Both the position numbers and the translations under genes were made by a program. Shown here one piece after another: positions 31,700 through 44,210 of a DNA stretch of 64,000 nt; position 1 is the stretch's first letter; each line of letters begins with the position of its first letter. The stretch comes from Micropterix aruncella (Eukaryota; Arthropoda; Insecta; Lepidoptera; Micropterigidae): NCBI GenBank assembly GCA_944548615.1, contig OX155965.1, positions 23,984,946 through 24,048,945 on the forward strand, given 5' to 3'. The notes beneath the pieces were generated by a model, which worked only from the letters and a program-made list of their open reading frames with translations, ran no database searches and was not told the origin of the DNA.

Positions 31700-32683
31700 T
31701 GTAACAAAAATCCAAATTTGCGTGACATGTTCTGTTTCAAAAAACATGTTGCACGCATTGCAACATGTTTCGCTTGTATTTCTCGTGTTTTGTCATATTG
31801 GTCTTACTCAGTTTTCGAGTTGTTCGGAATCATGGGTCACAATCTCAAAACAATTTCCCAAAACCATATAAAATTGCTAAAAGCTTTGACAGTTGGATCT
31901 GTCATAATAATAATGATAGCCGTATTGCACAGCCCAATAAAAAATGACCCTTCTGGTGTACTTGCCATAAAAAAAAAAACAAGGGATTTATTTAAACAAT
32001 CGAGTTCAAAAACAATTTTAATAAATATAATAAATATTACCTAAAATATTACTATTTTAGTGAACATGAGTAGCTATGAGTTTTTTTTTTAAATCGAAAG
32101 TTGGTATAACTGCAGGCAGTCCAGTCTGTCCAAACTCGCCACAGGAATTGAGGGAGTCATATTTTCGAAGATCCGCGAGGTGTGTGCACCATGAGTGCGG
32201 CGTTTTTTTTAAGTAATGTGAACAAGGTCTCTTTTTTTGCGGGTTTTTGGCTGTGCCGCCTTTTTCTATATTCCATTAAAATTCTACAATAAATCGGCCC
32301 ACCGCGCCTTGATATTTTTCTCGCCTGGATGTCCGTTTGAACGGAAAAACTTAACATGTCACATTTCTGAAGTCTACCACATGTATGGACAGGAGATTGA
32401 AGGAGGAACTACCTGCGAATAAAAGGATTTTGTCTTATAACTTTAAATTTGTAGTTTTATTTTAAAATTGCGAAGGTGTATTCTCTGTCTTGCCAAATTT
32501 AGTGACAAAGTAAATTCTTTCCCCGACCCTGGGGTTGTTTTTTTATTTTTCGGTCATAACCTAACCTATAGTATTTTTTTTCTTTTTCGCGTTTTAAATA
32601 AACGCGATGGCGCTCTTATTTCTTCTTGGTATAACGCGATAGGATTACATTTATAATTACATTTATAATTACAGTTATAAATT
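31700..32683 (+). repeat. 3' LTR of gypsy element
   Basis: This is the copy of the 5' LTR at an offset of +6531, with small changes such as CCCTGGGG for CCCCGGGG and shorter A runs. Near its end it carries extra ATTTATAATTAC units (32648-32671) not in the 5' LTR, before GTTATAAATT. AATAAA is at 32418-32423. It is followed by a T run of about 40 bases (32682-32725). Confidence 0.85.
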
Positions 32684-32691
32684 TTTTTTTT

Positions 32692-32731
<40 letters not shown>

Positions 32732-32814
32732 AACGAAATAAACACGAAATAAAGTCAACTAATCGCGCAAGTCGCTAACCGTCTACCCCATGTGACATAT
32801 ACTTCAGTAAGGTA

Positions 32815-33115
32815 AGGATAATGACCATGTATTCGGCGTTCATATACCAGTGCTTAAACTATGCCAGACAGCACCTAAGAGAAACTGCAACTAGAGCGGA
32901 CGTTCACTCTCATCATACCCGGAGTAAGTCCCTTTTATGCATGTCCGGAACAAGACTGGCAAAAGTACAGATATGCTGAATATACCTTAGCATTAAAATA
33001 AACAATCTAATCCCTACCACTATCAAACAGCTGGAGGACACAGAATTAAAAAAATATATATTAAGGAGATGCCGACAGGCCAACCTTTCTATAATCTGAC
33101 CAAATTCGAGGGCCA
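32815..33115 (+). pseudogene. Non-LTR retrotransposon C-terminus (right of gypsy insertion)
   Basis: One frame runs MYSAFIYQCLNYARQHLRE, then HSHHTRSKSLLCMSGTRLAK and KQLEDTELKKYILRRC, with one internal stop and ending near 33100. This is the extreme C-terminal region of LINE reverse transcriptases. It may continue the fragment at 24686-25010, interrupted by the gypsy element. A trailer with AATAAAG near 33512 follows. Confidence 0.6.
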
Positions 33116-33357
33116 TGACTTTACAAATATTGTACCAATTTAAATGATAATAATATTTGTACTTTTAGATTTTAAATGTAAGATTTAGCTTTATTTTGAT
33201 TATTTAACATTTTACGACTACTTTGAATGTTACTACTATGTACAGTTTTTAGTACGTATCTATTCCAATCATTGCCTATTTCAATTTTTAAGCTTCTACT
33301 TTGATTAGTCAACTTTTTACTGACTATTTAATCATAATGTTGAGTGGCTCAATATTA

Positions 33358-33417
33358 CCATTACTCAATAAGTCTAATGGCTACCTTACGGTAGCCATTA
33401 GAATTATTGAGTAATGG
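33358..33417. repeat. 26-bp near-perfect hairpin
   Basis: CCATTACTCAATAA (33358-33371) pairs with TTATTGAGTAATGG (33404-33417), and CTAATGGCTACC with GGTAGCCATTAG, separated by one 2x2 mismatch and a TTAC loop. A partial third copy of the arm (GGTAGCCATTATAATT) follows at about 33425. It lies in the trailer of the LINE fragment. Confidence 0.85.
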
Positions 33418-33429
33418 CTTTTGAGGTAG

Positions 33430-34565
33430 CCATTATAATTATTATCTATTTTGATTAATAAGCCTTTAATTTGTTTTGTAATAACATTTTAAGATGAGTA
33501 TAGGGATAAAATAAAGAAATATAAAATTCTGTACATTTTGAAAATAAATTTTCGTTTAAAACGTTTCGTTTAATTGTTTTTAAAAGCGTCAGAAAAATAA
33601 GGAAGATTTATTTGCCATTAAGGGTTTTCCCCCATTAAATTTTCGGTGACAAACTATGAAATTTAATCTACAAGAGCGGCAGATACGCTATAGATACTAT
33701 ATCGCCGCAGATACTATATCGCCCTACTAAATTGTTTTATTTTCATCCATAAAAAAACGTTTTTTAACACAGAATGTTGAGAATGGGAGTTTGGTGAAAT
33801 ATTGTGGAATTTGATCGGTAAAAGCGACAGATATATCTGCCTAATAAATTATAATATATTTATCTATCAAATCAAAATTCAGGAGCACCGGTGTATGAAT
33901 CGGTAGCCAGCGGACGATAATCATTTTTTTCTTTCGGGTTGAGCCATTGTCAGTGCTATAATAATATTATTTAAATCAATATCGAAATATCAGTAAAAGA
34001 AGAAAAATAATTACATTTATAAATTTATAAACACCAAAACAAAATTATCCAGGGTCATAATAAATCAAAGAGAGTCGTTATTTCAGAGCAGCAATTACGT
34101 TGGTTATTTCTGCTCATTTTACCGCTATGCTTCGACAGCTACGATTCCGTTTGGGCTGCTACGCCCGGCGTAGCATACGTAGCGGCGCTTTTCTCATAAC
34201 CTTATCACCGTGTTGTTGCTCTTCTAAGGTTTACCAGAACACAATTATTCGAAGCGACATCCTGCGGTGAACCTGTTAACTTTGCCACCGCTTCAGTAGC
34301 TGCCTCTGCATAAAACACGCTGACTAATAATGAGTATAATGAAATGCTTTAATTCCGAGCATTTTATTTAAAATTATTTTTAGAGGAAATTAATATTTCA
34401 CAGTATAATGTTCATGGCGAAACCTCTTCTTCTTTTTCTTATGCAGCCATCTATCGGGGGTATCGATGGATATGACTATTTTTTAGTATTATCTTCAAAA
34501 TAGACGTCGTGCTCTGTCCCCTCAAATCTTGAAGATTCTTTAATCGGTACATTCTTGCTGGTTTT
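33430..34565. other. Gene-free stretch
   Basis: AT-rich and without a recognised gene. The short palindrome GCTACGCCCGGCGTAGC at 34156-34172 echoes the GC-rich island at 18815. Confidence 0.4.
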
Positions 34566-34846
34566 TGTTCGTTTGTATTTTTTATTGTTAAATTACACAA
34601 TGGGCGGGTTTACAGTCATATGACAATCACTTACAACCAACCTACGATGACGTGTTTATATGTAGGTATGTGTGCGTGTAACATGTGTGTAAGTGTGTGT
34701 CTTCTTATTGCATTCGATCGACAGAATTGAAAATGCAATTCCGTTAAATTGATCCTAACGGAAAATTGTGACCCAGCCGGGAATCGAACCCGTGACCTTA
34801 CAATGTAAGATCAGGTGATATAACCACTATGCCACCGGACTGTGCT
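34566..34846 (-). mobile_element. tRNA-derived SINE, copy 4 (intact)
   Basis: On the minus strand the head has GGTGGCATAGTGGTTATATC (A box) and GGGTTCGATTCCCGGC (B box), then the arm GATCTTACATTGTAAG. The body includes TCGATCGAATGCAATAAGAAG and GGTTGTAAGTGATTGTC, and the 3' tail is A-rich. This is the best full-length reference for the family. Confidence 0.75.
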
Positions 34847-34849
34847 GGT

Positions 34850-36857
<2,008 letters not shown>

Positions 36858-37030
36858 ACACTACTGCCGATACAATAATTAAACTGTTGCATTTATAACA
36901 AGGTAGAGAGGACGAGTAAAGTATTGAACATAACAACAAAATGAGACTGATTTTATTAAATATCTTCTTTATATTAGATACATTAAGGGAATGCATCTTT
37001 CATTATGTTAATGACATTCGATTGAAACCT
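36858..37030 (-). mobile_element. MITE family C, copy 5 (truncated)
   Basis: It starts ACACTACTGCC (36858-36868) and follows the inverted family C sequence through a GAATGCATCTTTCATT-like block, then is lost. Only one inverted end is present. Confidence 0.5.
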
Positions 37031-37761
37031 CAAATAATTCTATAAAATTTAACGCCCTCTATTCATTTGTATGTACTCTTTCGAACTATCTTTTTACATT
37101 AGTACCATTTCTGGTCGCTTGATGTAATTTAGTATTTATTAGTGTAAACAAAATTGATGAGAGCGATTTGACCCCCTTCCCATGTATTGAGCGATTTTTG
37201 CCCATGATCAACCAGGTACCCGATTTTCCGTTAGCTTCTGGAATCATTTGTAGTACTTTACTTGTAATAATTATCCAAAATACGGTCTGAACTGAAAGTA
37301 TCAGCTTTTACAAAACTCTTCCACTTTTTTGTCGCTGCCTCTTGGCTAAAATTATAGATTGCAAAATCCCGACTGAATCAAACAGGTGCGTTCGTCTGAC
37401 TTCAGACTTTCAATCCGTCAAAAATTGACTAACAGTCGCTGAGTAACGAAAGCATAATTTTAAAAGGTAGGTAATATTTTAAAAATTACTTTTCTTCTAG
37501 TACTTTAAATTTTAATACTGACTAATTATTTATTATTACTGATTTCGAAATTTTTTATTTTACGTTGTAAAAATATGATTAACTTTACGCTGCGAGCGCT
37601 CGATTAAAGCAATACACATTAAAATCAACGTCGTCTTAAAATTCACCCGGACGTCAAGCATTATAAAGTTTATATAATAGATGGTACTGATTACATAGAA
37701 ATATGTAATATATGATTCCTATTTTTTAAAAAACAGGAAACTTAACACGTTCTCTGCCAGA
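37031..37761. other. Gene-free stretch
   Basis: No gene, RNA or repeat is supported. Confidence 0.35.
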
Positions 37762-37828
37762 GAGGTCACCGGTAACCGGGGCGGCGGGGGCCCTGGATCT
37801 AAACGCCGGGTAGGGCACCGGTGACCTC
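37762..37828. repeat. GC-rich hairpin, 12-bp perfect stem
   Basis: GAGGTCACCGGT (37762-37773) pairs with ACCGGTGACCTC (37817-37828) around a G/C-rich loop of 43 nt. It stands out sharply from its AT-rich flanks and is probably part of a small DNA transposon. Confidence 0.7.
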
Positions 37829-37884
37829 AGAGCAGACCTAATTTCGAAATGAATTTGTAAGCCGTAAGACAGCTCAAACCTACA

Positions 37885-38296
37885 TTTATTTATTTATTTA
37901 TTTATTTTATTTTATAGCAAACTTACAGATAGTAAATATATGAAACTAGTATTTTAAAAACATATTCAAACGAAACTAATTTACTATCCTATTAATAGTT
38001 TGCAATGCTTGCATTACAAATTAACAGAAATAACATGAACACGTTGATAGCAGAGAAAAATAAAATAATAAAGCTAATAATAACGATTGTGCAAAAGCTT
38101 ATGGAGACACGTTACATCAGTTATAGTCCTACGTGTTTTTAAGTCTATTAGGTTGAAGTGAGAAAGCCTCTCTACATAACATTTCAGAGTATTTCTTAGG
38201 CCACATTTGTTCGACAGCATACGTGTGAATTTCTTTTGGACTCGTTCAATTCTATCGCTGTGAACATTGTAAAGCGGATTCCAGAATTTATCTACA
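37885..38296 (-). pseudogene. Non-LTR retrotransposon RT tail (second copy, deleted)
   Basis: The reverse complement matches 22255-22975: RMLSNKCGLRNTLKCYVERL, LIDLKTRRTITDVTCLHK, then a jump straight to the 3' UTR (ATCAACGTGTTCATG...), so about 400 bp present in the other copy are missing. Upstream coding adds FWNPLYNVHSDRIERVQKKF. The TAAA-repeat tail is at 37885-37910 on the plus strand. Confidence 0.7.
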
Positions 38297-39104
38297 GAAT
38301 GTGACCGGAGCTGTGCACTATGTTATGCCTGTCCACTATGAGTATTCTTGTTATTGTAATATCTGTGTTATTGTAAATTAGCCCTTCTCGTGGGCCGGCC
38401 TTCAGAAAACCAATAAATTTCCTACTCGGCCCAACTGTGTAGGGAGTCAAGCGAGATAGTACCGCTAATCCCTTAATGGACGAAGCCTTAAAAGTTTGCG
38501 AACTTCGGTAATATGGCGTACTTACCACATCGTCTGCCAGGACTCACAAGTGGGTACTAGGGGTAAAAGTTGTCGCTTCCCGACCCATATTCATCGCTGA
38601 AAAGTTGTCCGATCCTAGCACGATATTCATATTTCTCACATGGACGTAGTTTCTCGTCAGGGTGAAGTTTTGTAATGGACTTCTCATTCTTCTCGCACTA
38701 TGTTAGTTGTCTATCATTACATCGAAGTATAGCTAATGTAACCATAAATTTGTAGTTATTACTTACAAGTGCCATTAGTTGAAAATATATCAAATAATAA
38801 AAATATTTTAATTTATCCAGGTCAAATCTCACTAATACTATCTACATCGAGGGCCTATTCTTGAAAAGTTTTGCATGCTAAATTTGTCGATGGTTCATTT
38901 GATTTGCATGGTCATGACGTAACATTGTTCAATATTATCTTTTTCTCTAAAACTATTAACTAGCATGCAATGTGCGTCTCCTTACATAACATGTTTAGGG
39001 AAAGATTCGGTTTCAAATAACAAGTTTAGTTCCAACTTGTTCCTCTCTCCCTCATTTATTAATTTATTTATTTATTTTATAAGAAAAACACAGTATGACA
39101 GAGT
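38297..39104. other. Gene-free stretch
   Basis: No gene recognised. The minus frame 38292-38528 may be upstream LINE sequence, but no motif is identifiable. Confidence 0.35.
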
Positions 39105-39440
39105 ATACAATAGTGTTTTTCAACCAGTGAATCGCGACCCCCTGCGGGGTCGCAAAGAGACTCCCTGGAGATCACGAAGGGACTGCCGAGGGATCGCAGG
39201 GTAACTAAAAATAATAATCGAAAATATTACAAAATTATTATATAATATGCAAACATTTACAGCTTCGGACGAGAAACATATTAATTATATGTTTTTTTCC
39301 TTTACTAAACTTTATGTTGATCTAAGATGAAACAGGTAAGTACAGCTACGAAAGTGAAAAACAATTAATATTAATGTGGTTTTCGCCATTGATTTTACAA
39401 AAAAAAATTGTTATTGAATGCATACAGCTAGGTAAGAGAC
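39105..39440 (+). mobile_element. hAT-like non-autonomous element, copy 2
   Basis: AGTGTTTTTCAACCAGTG followed by a CGCGACCCCCTGCGGGGTCG palindromic block is hAT-like. The internal sequence (AAAGAGACTCCC, ATATGCAAACATTTA, AAACATATTAATTAT, GATCTAAGATG) matches 12780-13120. Confidence 0.55.
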
Positions 39441-39498
39441 TGGTAACATGGGGTAACACACTGGTATAGAAGGTTACAAAACCTTATATATTTTAAAA

Positions 39499-40076
39499 CT
39501 ATCTGAGCCGGCGAACTTCGTACCGCCTAACAGTCAATAAATGTCGTGTTACAGATTAGCTGAACTAAATTTATGATTTTATGAAAGTAATACAATGAAT
39601 ACAAAATAAATATTAAGTTCACTAGTTTATTAAGATAATAACACAAAAAGAAATATAAAAGTACAAAAATTAAGAATATCAGTCGCGTGTCAGCCAGACA
39701 TGATTGAATTAAACTATTTACATATTGTGCTGCATGGGATGTTCTCGGTTTAATTATCTTCATTGAATCACCTTGTGATATGCGACATTTTTTGTTTTTT
39801 CATCAGGTGCAAGAACAAATAAAGCGAATGATTTGCCTACACCTGAACATGCCACGTACAACTGACCATAAGAAAAACACGGATTTGCATTTTGTATGGG
39901 AAAATGTTTTTTCTTTTATTTTAATTTTTCGTTAACTTTTCAATTTTCGTTTTTAATAGTTATTATGCTATTCGGGACGGTGACAAATATTGCAAATCAA
40001 AAACCATGAAAATCGGTCGAGCCGTTCTCGAGTTATAAGTGTTCGAACAAACCCGACTTTGTTTTATATATATAGA
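39499..40076 (-). mobile_element. Mini-Helitron, 578 bp, minus strand
   Basis: The minus-strand 5' end reads A|TCTATATATATAAAAC (from 40076), a TC start with the typical TATATAAAA lead. The 3' end has GGCGGTACGAAGTTCGCC and terminates CAGATAG|T at 39499, a variant of CTAG. Between them only the last helicase codons remain, so the element is a large internal deletion of an autonomous Helitron. Confidence 0.65.
39760..39900 (-). pseudogene. Helitron helicase C-terminal codons
   Basis: A minus-strand frame of 46 codons plus stop reads PIQNANPCFSYGQLYVACSG and LFVLAPDEKTKNVAYHKVIQ. This is the last helicase motif and C-terminus of a Helitron RepHel protein, still in frame to its natural stop. 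No ATG or N-terminal domain remains. Confidence 0.8.
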
Positions 40077-40266
40077 TGTAAAACCGGTTATGAATTTTCT
40101 GTGAACTACAAAGGAGGATAGGCAAAACGTCCCTAACACCAATAGTGACCGCACACATATCCTTGAAAAGCTTTTTTGGTGACTGGGTTTTGTTACTATA
40201 TATGGCGGTCTGTCTCAAATCATTGTGGGGAAATAAGTTACAGCTTAAACAAAAACCCGTGTTATT

Positions 40267-40271
40267 GTATC
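40267..40271. repeat. Target-site duplication of BEL/Pao element
   Basis: GTATC here and at 45056-45060, directly flanking the LTRs. Five bases is within the normal BEL/Pao range. Confidence 0.85.
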
Positions 40272-41116
40272 TGTCTCGGCAAAATAGTTGTATTTAGAAT
40301 TAACTACCAATAATATTAATATTAAAATATTCATAATACCGTAAACATTCCACACAACAAATCCGTGAATATATGTATTCTACAGTTTTGAATAAGGGAA
40401 TCACTAACATAGTATATTAAAGAAACCATGGAAACGAGAGAAACCATGGAAACAAGAGAAAAAAAAAATAACAAAAAAAAAAAGAAGTAACATATTTTGT
40501 TTTAAAAATTTTCATTCTTTCACAATGTAACAAATAGAAATAATTGAATTTATAATTTATTTGAGCCACATTGAAAGTGGAATTATAAAGTGACAAGAAA
40601 ACAGTTTTTTATTCAACCTTCAAGCGGTAGAGACAAAAATAATAGTCAGTGTTCGGAAAACTTTCGATAATTGAGTGCACAAGAGAGAACTTCGCGAGAC
40701 CAGACTTCGACAGGACCGAGTTTATAACCCGACCCCGACGATATCTACGCTTCGCAGGACAGTACTGCTCTTCAAACGGTAAGCGACAATAACAGCTTAT
40801 ACCTTGATGCCTCAATTATGCGAGCGGCTAGATTTACAAACTAGTGGAGACTAGATCGATCTTATAGGAAAAGAGATCGCTGCGGAATCTGCAAAAGGAG
40901 ACCGTACGATACAAGAACTTAAGGTCACCTTGTATCGCAACTCGCCGAGGAGAGACACGCCTCTACGAGTACCTGGTGTGCCATCGGCAGTAAAACGCCG
41001 GTTCACATCACCCCTGGGTGCCACCAAAATTGCACCTTGTCGTTCTATGGCTACCCTAAAATAAGGTGGCAGATTTTCGATCGGTTTAACCGCTGACCGC
41101 TGGATTTGCCACTACA
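40272..41116 (+). repeat. 5' LTR of BEL/Pao element
   Basis: TGTCTCGGCAAAATAG...GCCACTACA; it starts TGT and ends ACA. It contains two copies of GAAACCATGGAAAC (about 40424-40455) and A runs. The minus frame within it is a shadow. Confidence 0.9.
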
Positions 41117-41125
41117 TAGAATCGT

Positions 41126-41142
41126 TGGTCCTTCGAGCCGGA
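41126..41142 (+). promoter_or_regulatory. Primer-binding site, tRNA-Tyr type
   Basis: TGGTCCTTCGAGCCGGA is complementary to the CCA-ended 3' terminus of animal tRNA-Tyr (TCCGGCTCGAAGGACCA), nine bases after the LTR. Confidence 0.85.
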
Positions 41143-41346
41143 TTCTGGACTAGATACTACAAAAAAAAAACCGCTTAGGAGCTAGATTAAAATCAGAAAA
41201 AACAGAAAGGAAATATTTTTCTGAAAAATATAAAATTTGCAAATAAACCGTTGAAACTCGCTCAATCGGTTTAAAATCAATACCGGACGGCACAACGGTG
41301 CCTACCTACCACAACCTAACGATATAGTGGTAACAAATCAATCGAT

Positions 41347-44181
41347 ATGATGTCAAAAAACGGCACGCCAGCCCGCAAAAGCGAGCGAATCGCCGCCAGA
41401 AACGTAGACGGAAGCGCCGAGCACGACGCCACGAGATCACATGATGATACCGGAGCCACGATCGTTCCCCAGACAGCGCCGTCTATAGCCACATCGACGA
41501 CGAGCCGCCGATCATCGAGATCGATGGCCGCCCGCATTGCGACACTGCAAATCGAAGCTGAGATACACGCCGCAGCAGAACGAGCACGCTTACGAGCCGA
41601 GACCGCCGCCGCGGACAACGCCGCGGACGCAGCCGCCGCCAGGGCTGCCGCGGACATCGATGTGGCTGCCGCCAGGGCCGCCGCCGCCGCACAGCGCATA
41701 AAGATAGAAGCGCTAGAAGAGAAACTTGAGCTCCAAAAACGGCTTATTCAAGCGCAGATCGAGGCGGAAGATGATGACGACTACGATGGCGACAGCCGCC
41801 GATCGAGGAGGAGACAGGCCGAGAAGAGCCGAGCCGCTGCGTCCCAAGCTTCGTTTCGCCACACGTCCGCGTGGCTAGACACGCTGCAGGAATCGTCGCG
41901 TCCGACTCAACCGTCAAACAATAACATTGTAAAAATAGACCATGTCCCGAATGTGCAAAAAAGTGCTGTGAATGTATCAGTGCAACCCCACCCTTCTGAG
42001 TACGCCTTAAGTCATGCTCGCGCCCATTTGTTGAAAAACTTACCAAGGTTTTCAGGTGATCCACGTGAGTGGGCTATATTCGCAGCTCTATTCGACCAAG
42101 GTACAGAGACCTGCGGCTTTACCGACGCCGACAACTTGGTACGGCTACAACAGAGTCTGCAGGGCGCCGCGCGCGAAGCGGTCCGTGCGATGCTCGTAGA
42201 TCCACGGAATGTCGCCGAGATTCGCCGCACGCTCGAACGTCGCTTCGGCCGCCCCAGCGCAAGGATCGACGAGCTGATGCGAGAGGCTCGCCGAACGCAA
42301 CAAATATCGGTCAGTGACCCCTTGTTCAAACTTGTGGAATTTGGTACTGTTGTGTGTAATGTTGTACATTCGCTGAAGAATATGGGACACGATAGCTATT
42401 TGATAAATCCACAGCTACTGCGGGAATTAGTAAATAAATTACCGCAACACTTACGGTTGCAGTGGTTCTCAACCAAGTTAACACAGTGGCACTGGGTTCC
42501 CACGGCGGACAACCCAGGTGATCTCGGTACTCGAGATACCGCCGACAACTTTGACTTAGAAAAAATACGCAGGTGGACCACCGGTCCCGATTTTCTAAAG
42601 CTAGACCGAGAATTATGGCCCACTGAGAAATCTACTTCGCAAACAATCAAACCAGACGTAGAGTTAAAACGCATTGTGGCTACGGTCCTTCAAGTACCGA
42701 GCCCGCCCTTGCTAGATATAAATAGATTTTCTAGATTAAATAGACTTTTAAGAAGCACGGCATGGACGTTACGGTTCATAGACCGTTGCCGGCACCGAGG
42801 GAGTCACGAACCGTTTCTATCCCCAGCCGAACTAGAACGCGCCGAATTATATTGGATACAACAAGCACAATTAAGTAGTTTTAAATTAGAAATAGACGCC
42901 ATTAAAAATAATACCGTATTGTCGAAAAATACAAAATTAATCAATCTTAACGCCTACCTCGACCACGAAAACGTGTTACGAGTAGGAGGACGAATAAACG
43001 CAATTAAGGGCGTCGCATTAGAGGTAAAGAAACCCCCAATATTGGACGCGAAACACCCCTTCACCCAGTTGCTCATACAACATCAGCATGAAGCGGCGGG
43101 ACACAAGGGACGCGAATTCGTTGCCAACGAACTACGGCAACGGTTTTGGATATTACACCAACGCGGCGCGATTAGGAAAATAACCTTTAATTGCCTTAAA
43201 TGCAGGATCGACCGAGCAAAACCAATACCACCAAAAATGGGAGACCTCCCTGAACTTCGATTAGAGCATCACATTCGACCGTTTACAAACATAGGGCTGG
43301 ATTACTTTGGTCCGATCGAGGTTGCTGTCGGTCGCCGGAGAGAGAAAAGATATGGCGCAATTTTCTGCTGCATGAGCACTAGGGCGATCCATGTCGAGAT
43401 CACGAATTCACTCTCTAGCGATTCGACGATGATGGCCATAAAACGCATGTGTGCGCGCCGTGGAACCCCCGCTGTCATTTATTCTGACAACGGAACTGGG
43501 TTTCACGGTTCAAATAATGAACTGAAAGCCGCCATTCGCGAGATAGATTGGGACGATCTGCGATCGCAGAGCGCCATGAAACGGATCGAGTGGAAATTCA
43601 ACACACCGGCTGCCCCGCATATGGGCGGATTTTATGAGCGGTTGGTACAATCTATAAAAAAGGCACTCTACGCCACCCTAAAAGAGAAAGCTCCCCGCGA
43701 GGAGACTCTCGCCACACTAATGGCAGAAGCTGAAAATTCAGTGAACAGTCGGCCTCTAGTCCATGTGTCGTTAGACAGCCTGGACGCGGAGAGCCTGACA
43801 CCGAATCATTTTTTAATAGGCTCATCATCAGGCAGATTGAATTTCGGAGTCATAGATTCAGACAGCCTTTGTTTGCGAAAACAATGGCAAATCGCCCAAA
43901 CCATGGCCAACCACTTCTGGAATCGGTTTGTCAAGGAATATCTACCTACACTTGCCAAACGGCCGAAGTGGCGGAACGAGGTCGCACCTATAAAGGAAGG
44001 CGATTTAGCCTTCTTGGTAGACCCTCAAACCCCGCGCAACATGTGGCTCAAGGGTATCATCGAAAAAACTTTCCCTGGAAAAGACGGACAAACCCGTTCC
44101 GTCGCAATAAAATGCCGTGGTAAGATATACCAGAGACCAACTACTAAGATAGCTGTAATCGCCGTTCCCGATAACAGGTAA
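41347..44181 (+). CDS. Gag-integrase fusion polyprotein of BEL/Pao element
   Basis: The ORF has 944 codons. Residues 1-30 are basic. Residues ~65-150 form an Ala/Arg-rich coiled-coil-like segment (many AAARAAA runs, then LEEKLELQKRL), followed by an acidic DDDDYDGD stretch. Residues ~235-378 are the BEL Gag region (LPRFSGDPREWAIFAALFD; DUF1759 type). At residue 379 the sequence switches to TQWHWVPTADNPGDLGTR, the C-terminal end of BEL RNase H. Protease, RT and most of RNase H are therefore missing, with frame kept. Integrase follows: zinc region (HQHEAAGHKGR...CLKC), catalytic D652, D714, E764, then a DUF5641-type C-terminus. Integrase motifs are complete. Confidence 0.93.
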   Translation: MMSKNGTPARKSERIAARNVDGSAEHDATRSHDDTGATIVPQTAPSIATSTTSRRSSRSMAARIATLQIEAEIHAAAERARLRAETAAADNAADAAAARAAADIDVAAARAAAAAQRIKIEALEEKLELQKRLIQAQIEAEDDDDYDGDSRRSRRRQAEKSRAAASQASFRHTSAWLDTLQESSRPTQPSNNNIVKIDHVPNVQKSAVNVSVQPHPSEYALSHARAHLLKNLPRFSGDPREWAIFAALFDQGTETCGFTDADNLVRLQQSLQGAAREAVRAMLVDPRNVAEIRRTLERRFGRPSARIDELMREARRTQQISVSDPLFKLVEFGTVVCNVVHSLKNMGHDSYLINPQLLRELVNKLPQHLRLQWFSTKLTQWHWVPTADNPGDLGTRDTADNFDLEKIRRWTTGPDFLKLDRELWPTEKSTSQTIKPDVELKRIVATVLQVPSPPLLDINRFSRLNRLLRSTAWTLRFIDRCRHRGSHEPFLSPAELERAELYWIQQAQLSSFKLEIDAIKNNTVLSKNTKLINLNAYLDHENVLRVGGRINAIKGVALEVKKPPILDAKHPFTQLLIQHQHEAAGHKGREFVANELRQRFWILHQRGAIRKITFNCLKCRIDRAKPIPPKMGDLPELRLEHHIRPFTNIGLDYFGPIEVAVGRRREKRYGAIFCCMSTRAIHVEITNSLSSDSTMMAIKRMCARRGTPAVIYSDNGTGFHGSNNELKAAIREIDWDDLRSQSAMKRIEWKFNTPAAPHMGGFYERLVQSIKKALYATLKEKAPREETLATLMAEAENSVNSRPLVHVSLDSLDAESLTPNHFLIGSSSGRLNFGVIDSDSLCLRKQWQIAQTMANHFWNRFVKEYLPTLAKRPKWRNEVAPIKEGDLAFLVDPQTPRNMWLKGIIEKTFPGKDGQTRSVAIKCRGKIYQRPTTKIAVIAVPDNR

Positions 44182-44199
44182 ACTCCTACAATCGTTTAC

Positions 44200-44210
44200 G
44201 GGAAGGGGAG
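44200..44210 (+). promoter_or_regulatory. Polypurine tract of BEL/Pao element
   Basis: GGGAAGGGGAG directly precedes the 3' LTR. Confidence 0.85.

Larger units (their letters stand above)
25169..32683 (+). mobile_element. Full-length Ty3/gypsy LTR retrotransposon
   Basis: The 7.5-kb element has the order 5' LTR, primer site, gag, frameshift signal, pol (protease-RT-RNase H-integrase), polypurine tract, 3' LTR. It has no env-like ORF between pol and the 3' LTR. The two LTRs differ by roughly a dozen substitutions and small indels over 970 bp, so the insertion is fairly recent. No clean target duplication is visible: the left flank ends ATAGCTT and the right flank is a long T run, which may hide or have replaced it. 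Confidence 0.95.

Noticed and set aside
40609..40815. A 68-codon frame found identically at 44548-44754
   Set aside because: It lies within the LTRs; the identity is due to LTR duplication.
41316..42390. Minus-strand open frames of 80-127 codons
   Set aside because: Antisense shadows of the Ala-rich GC-biased Gag region of the BEL/Pao element.
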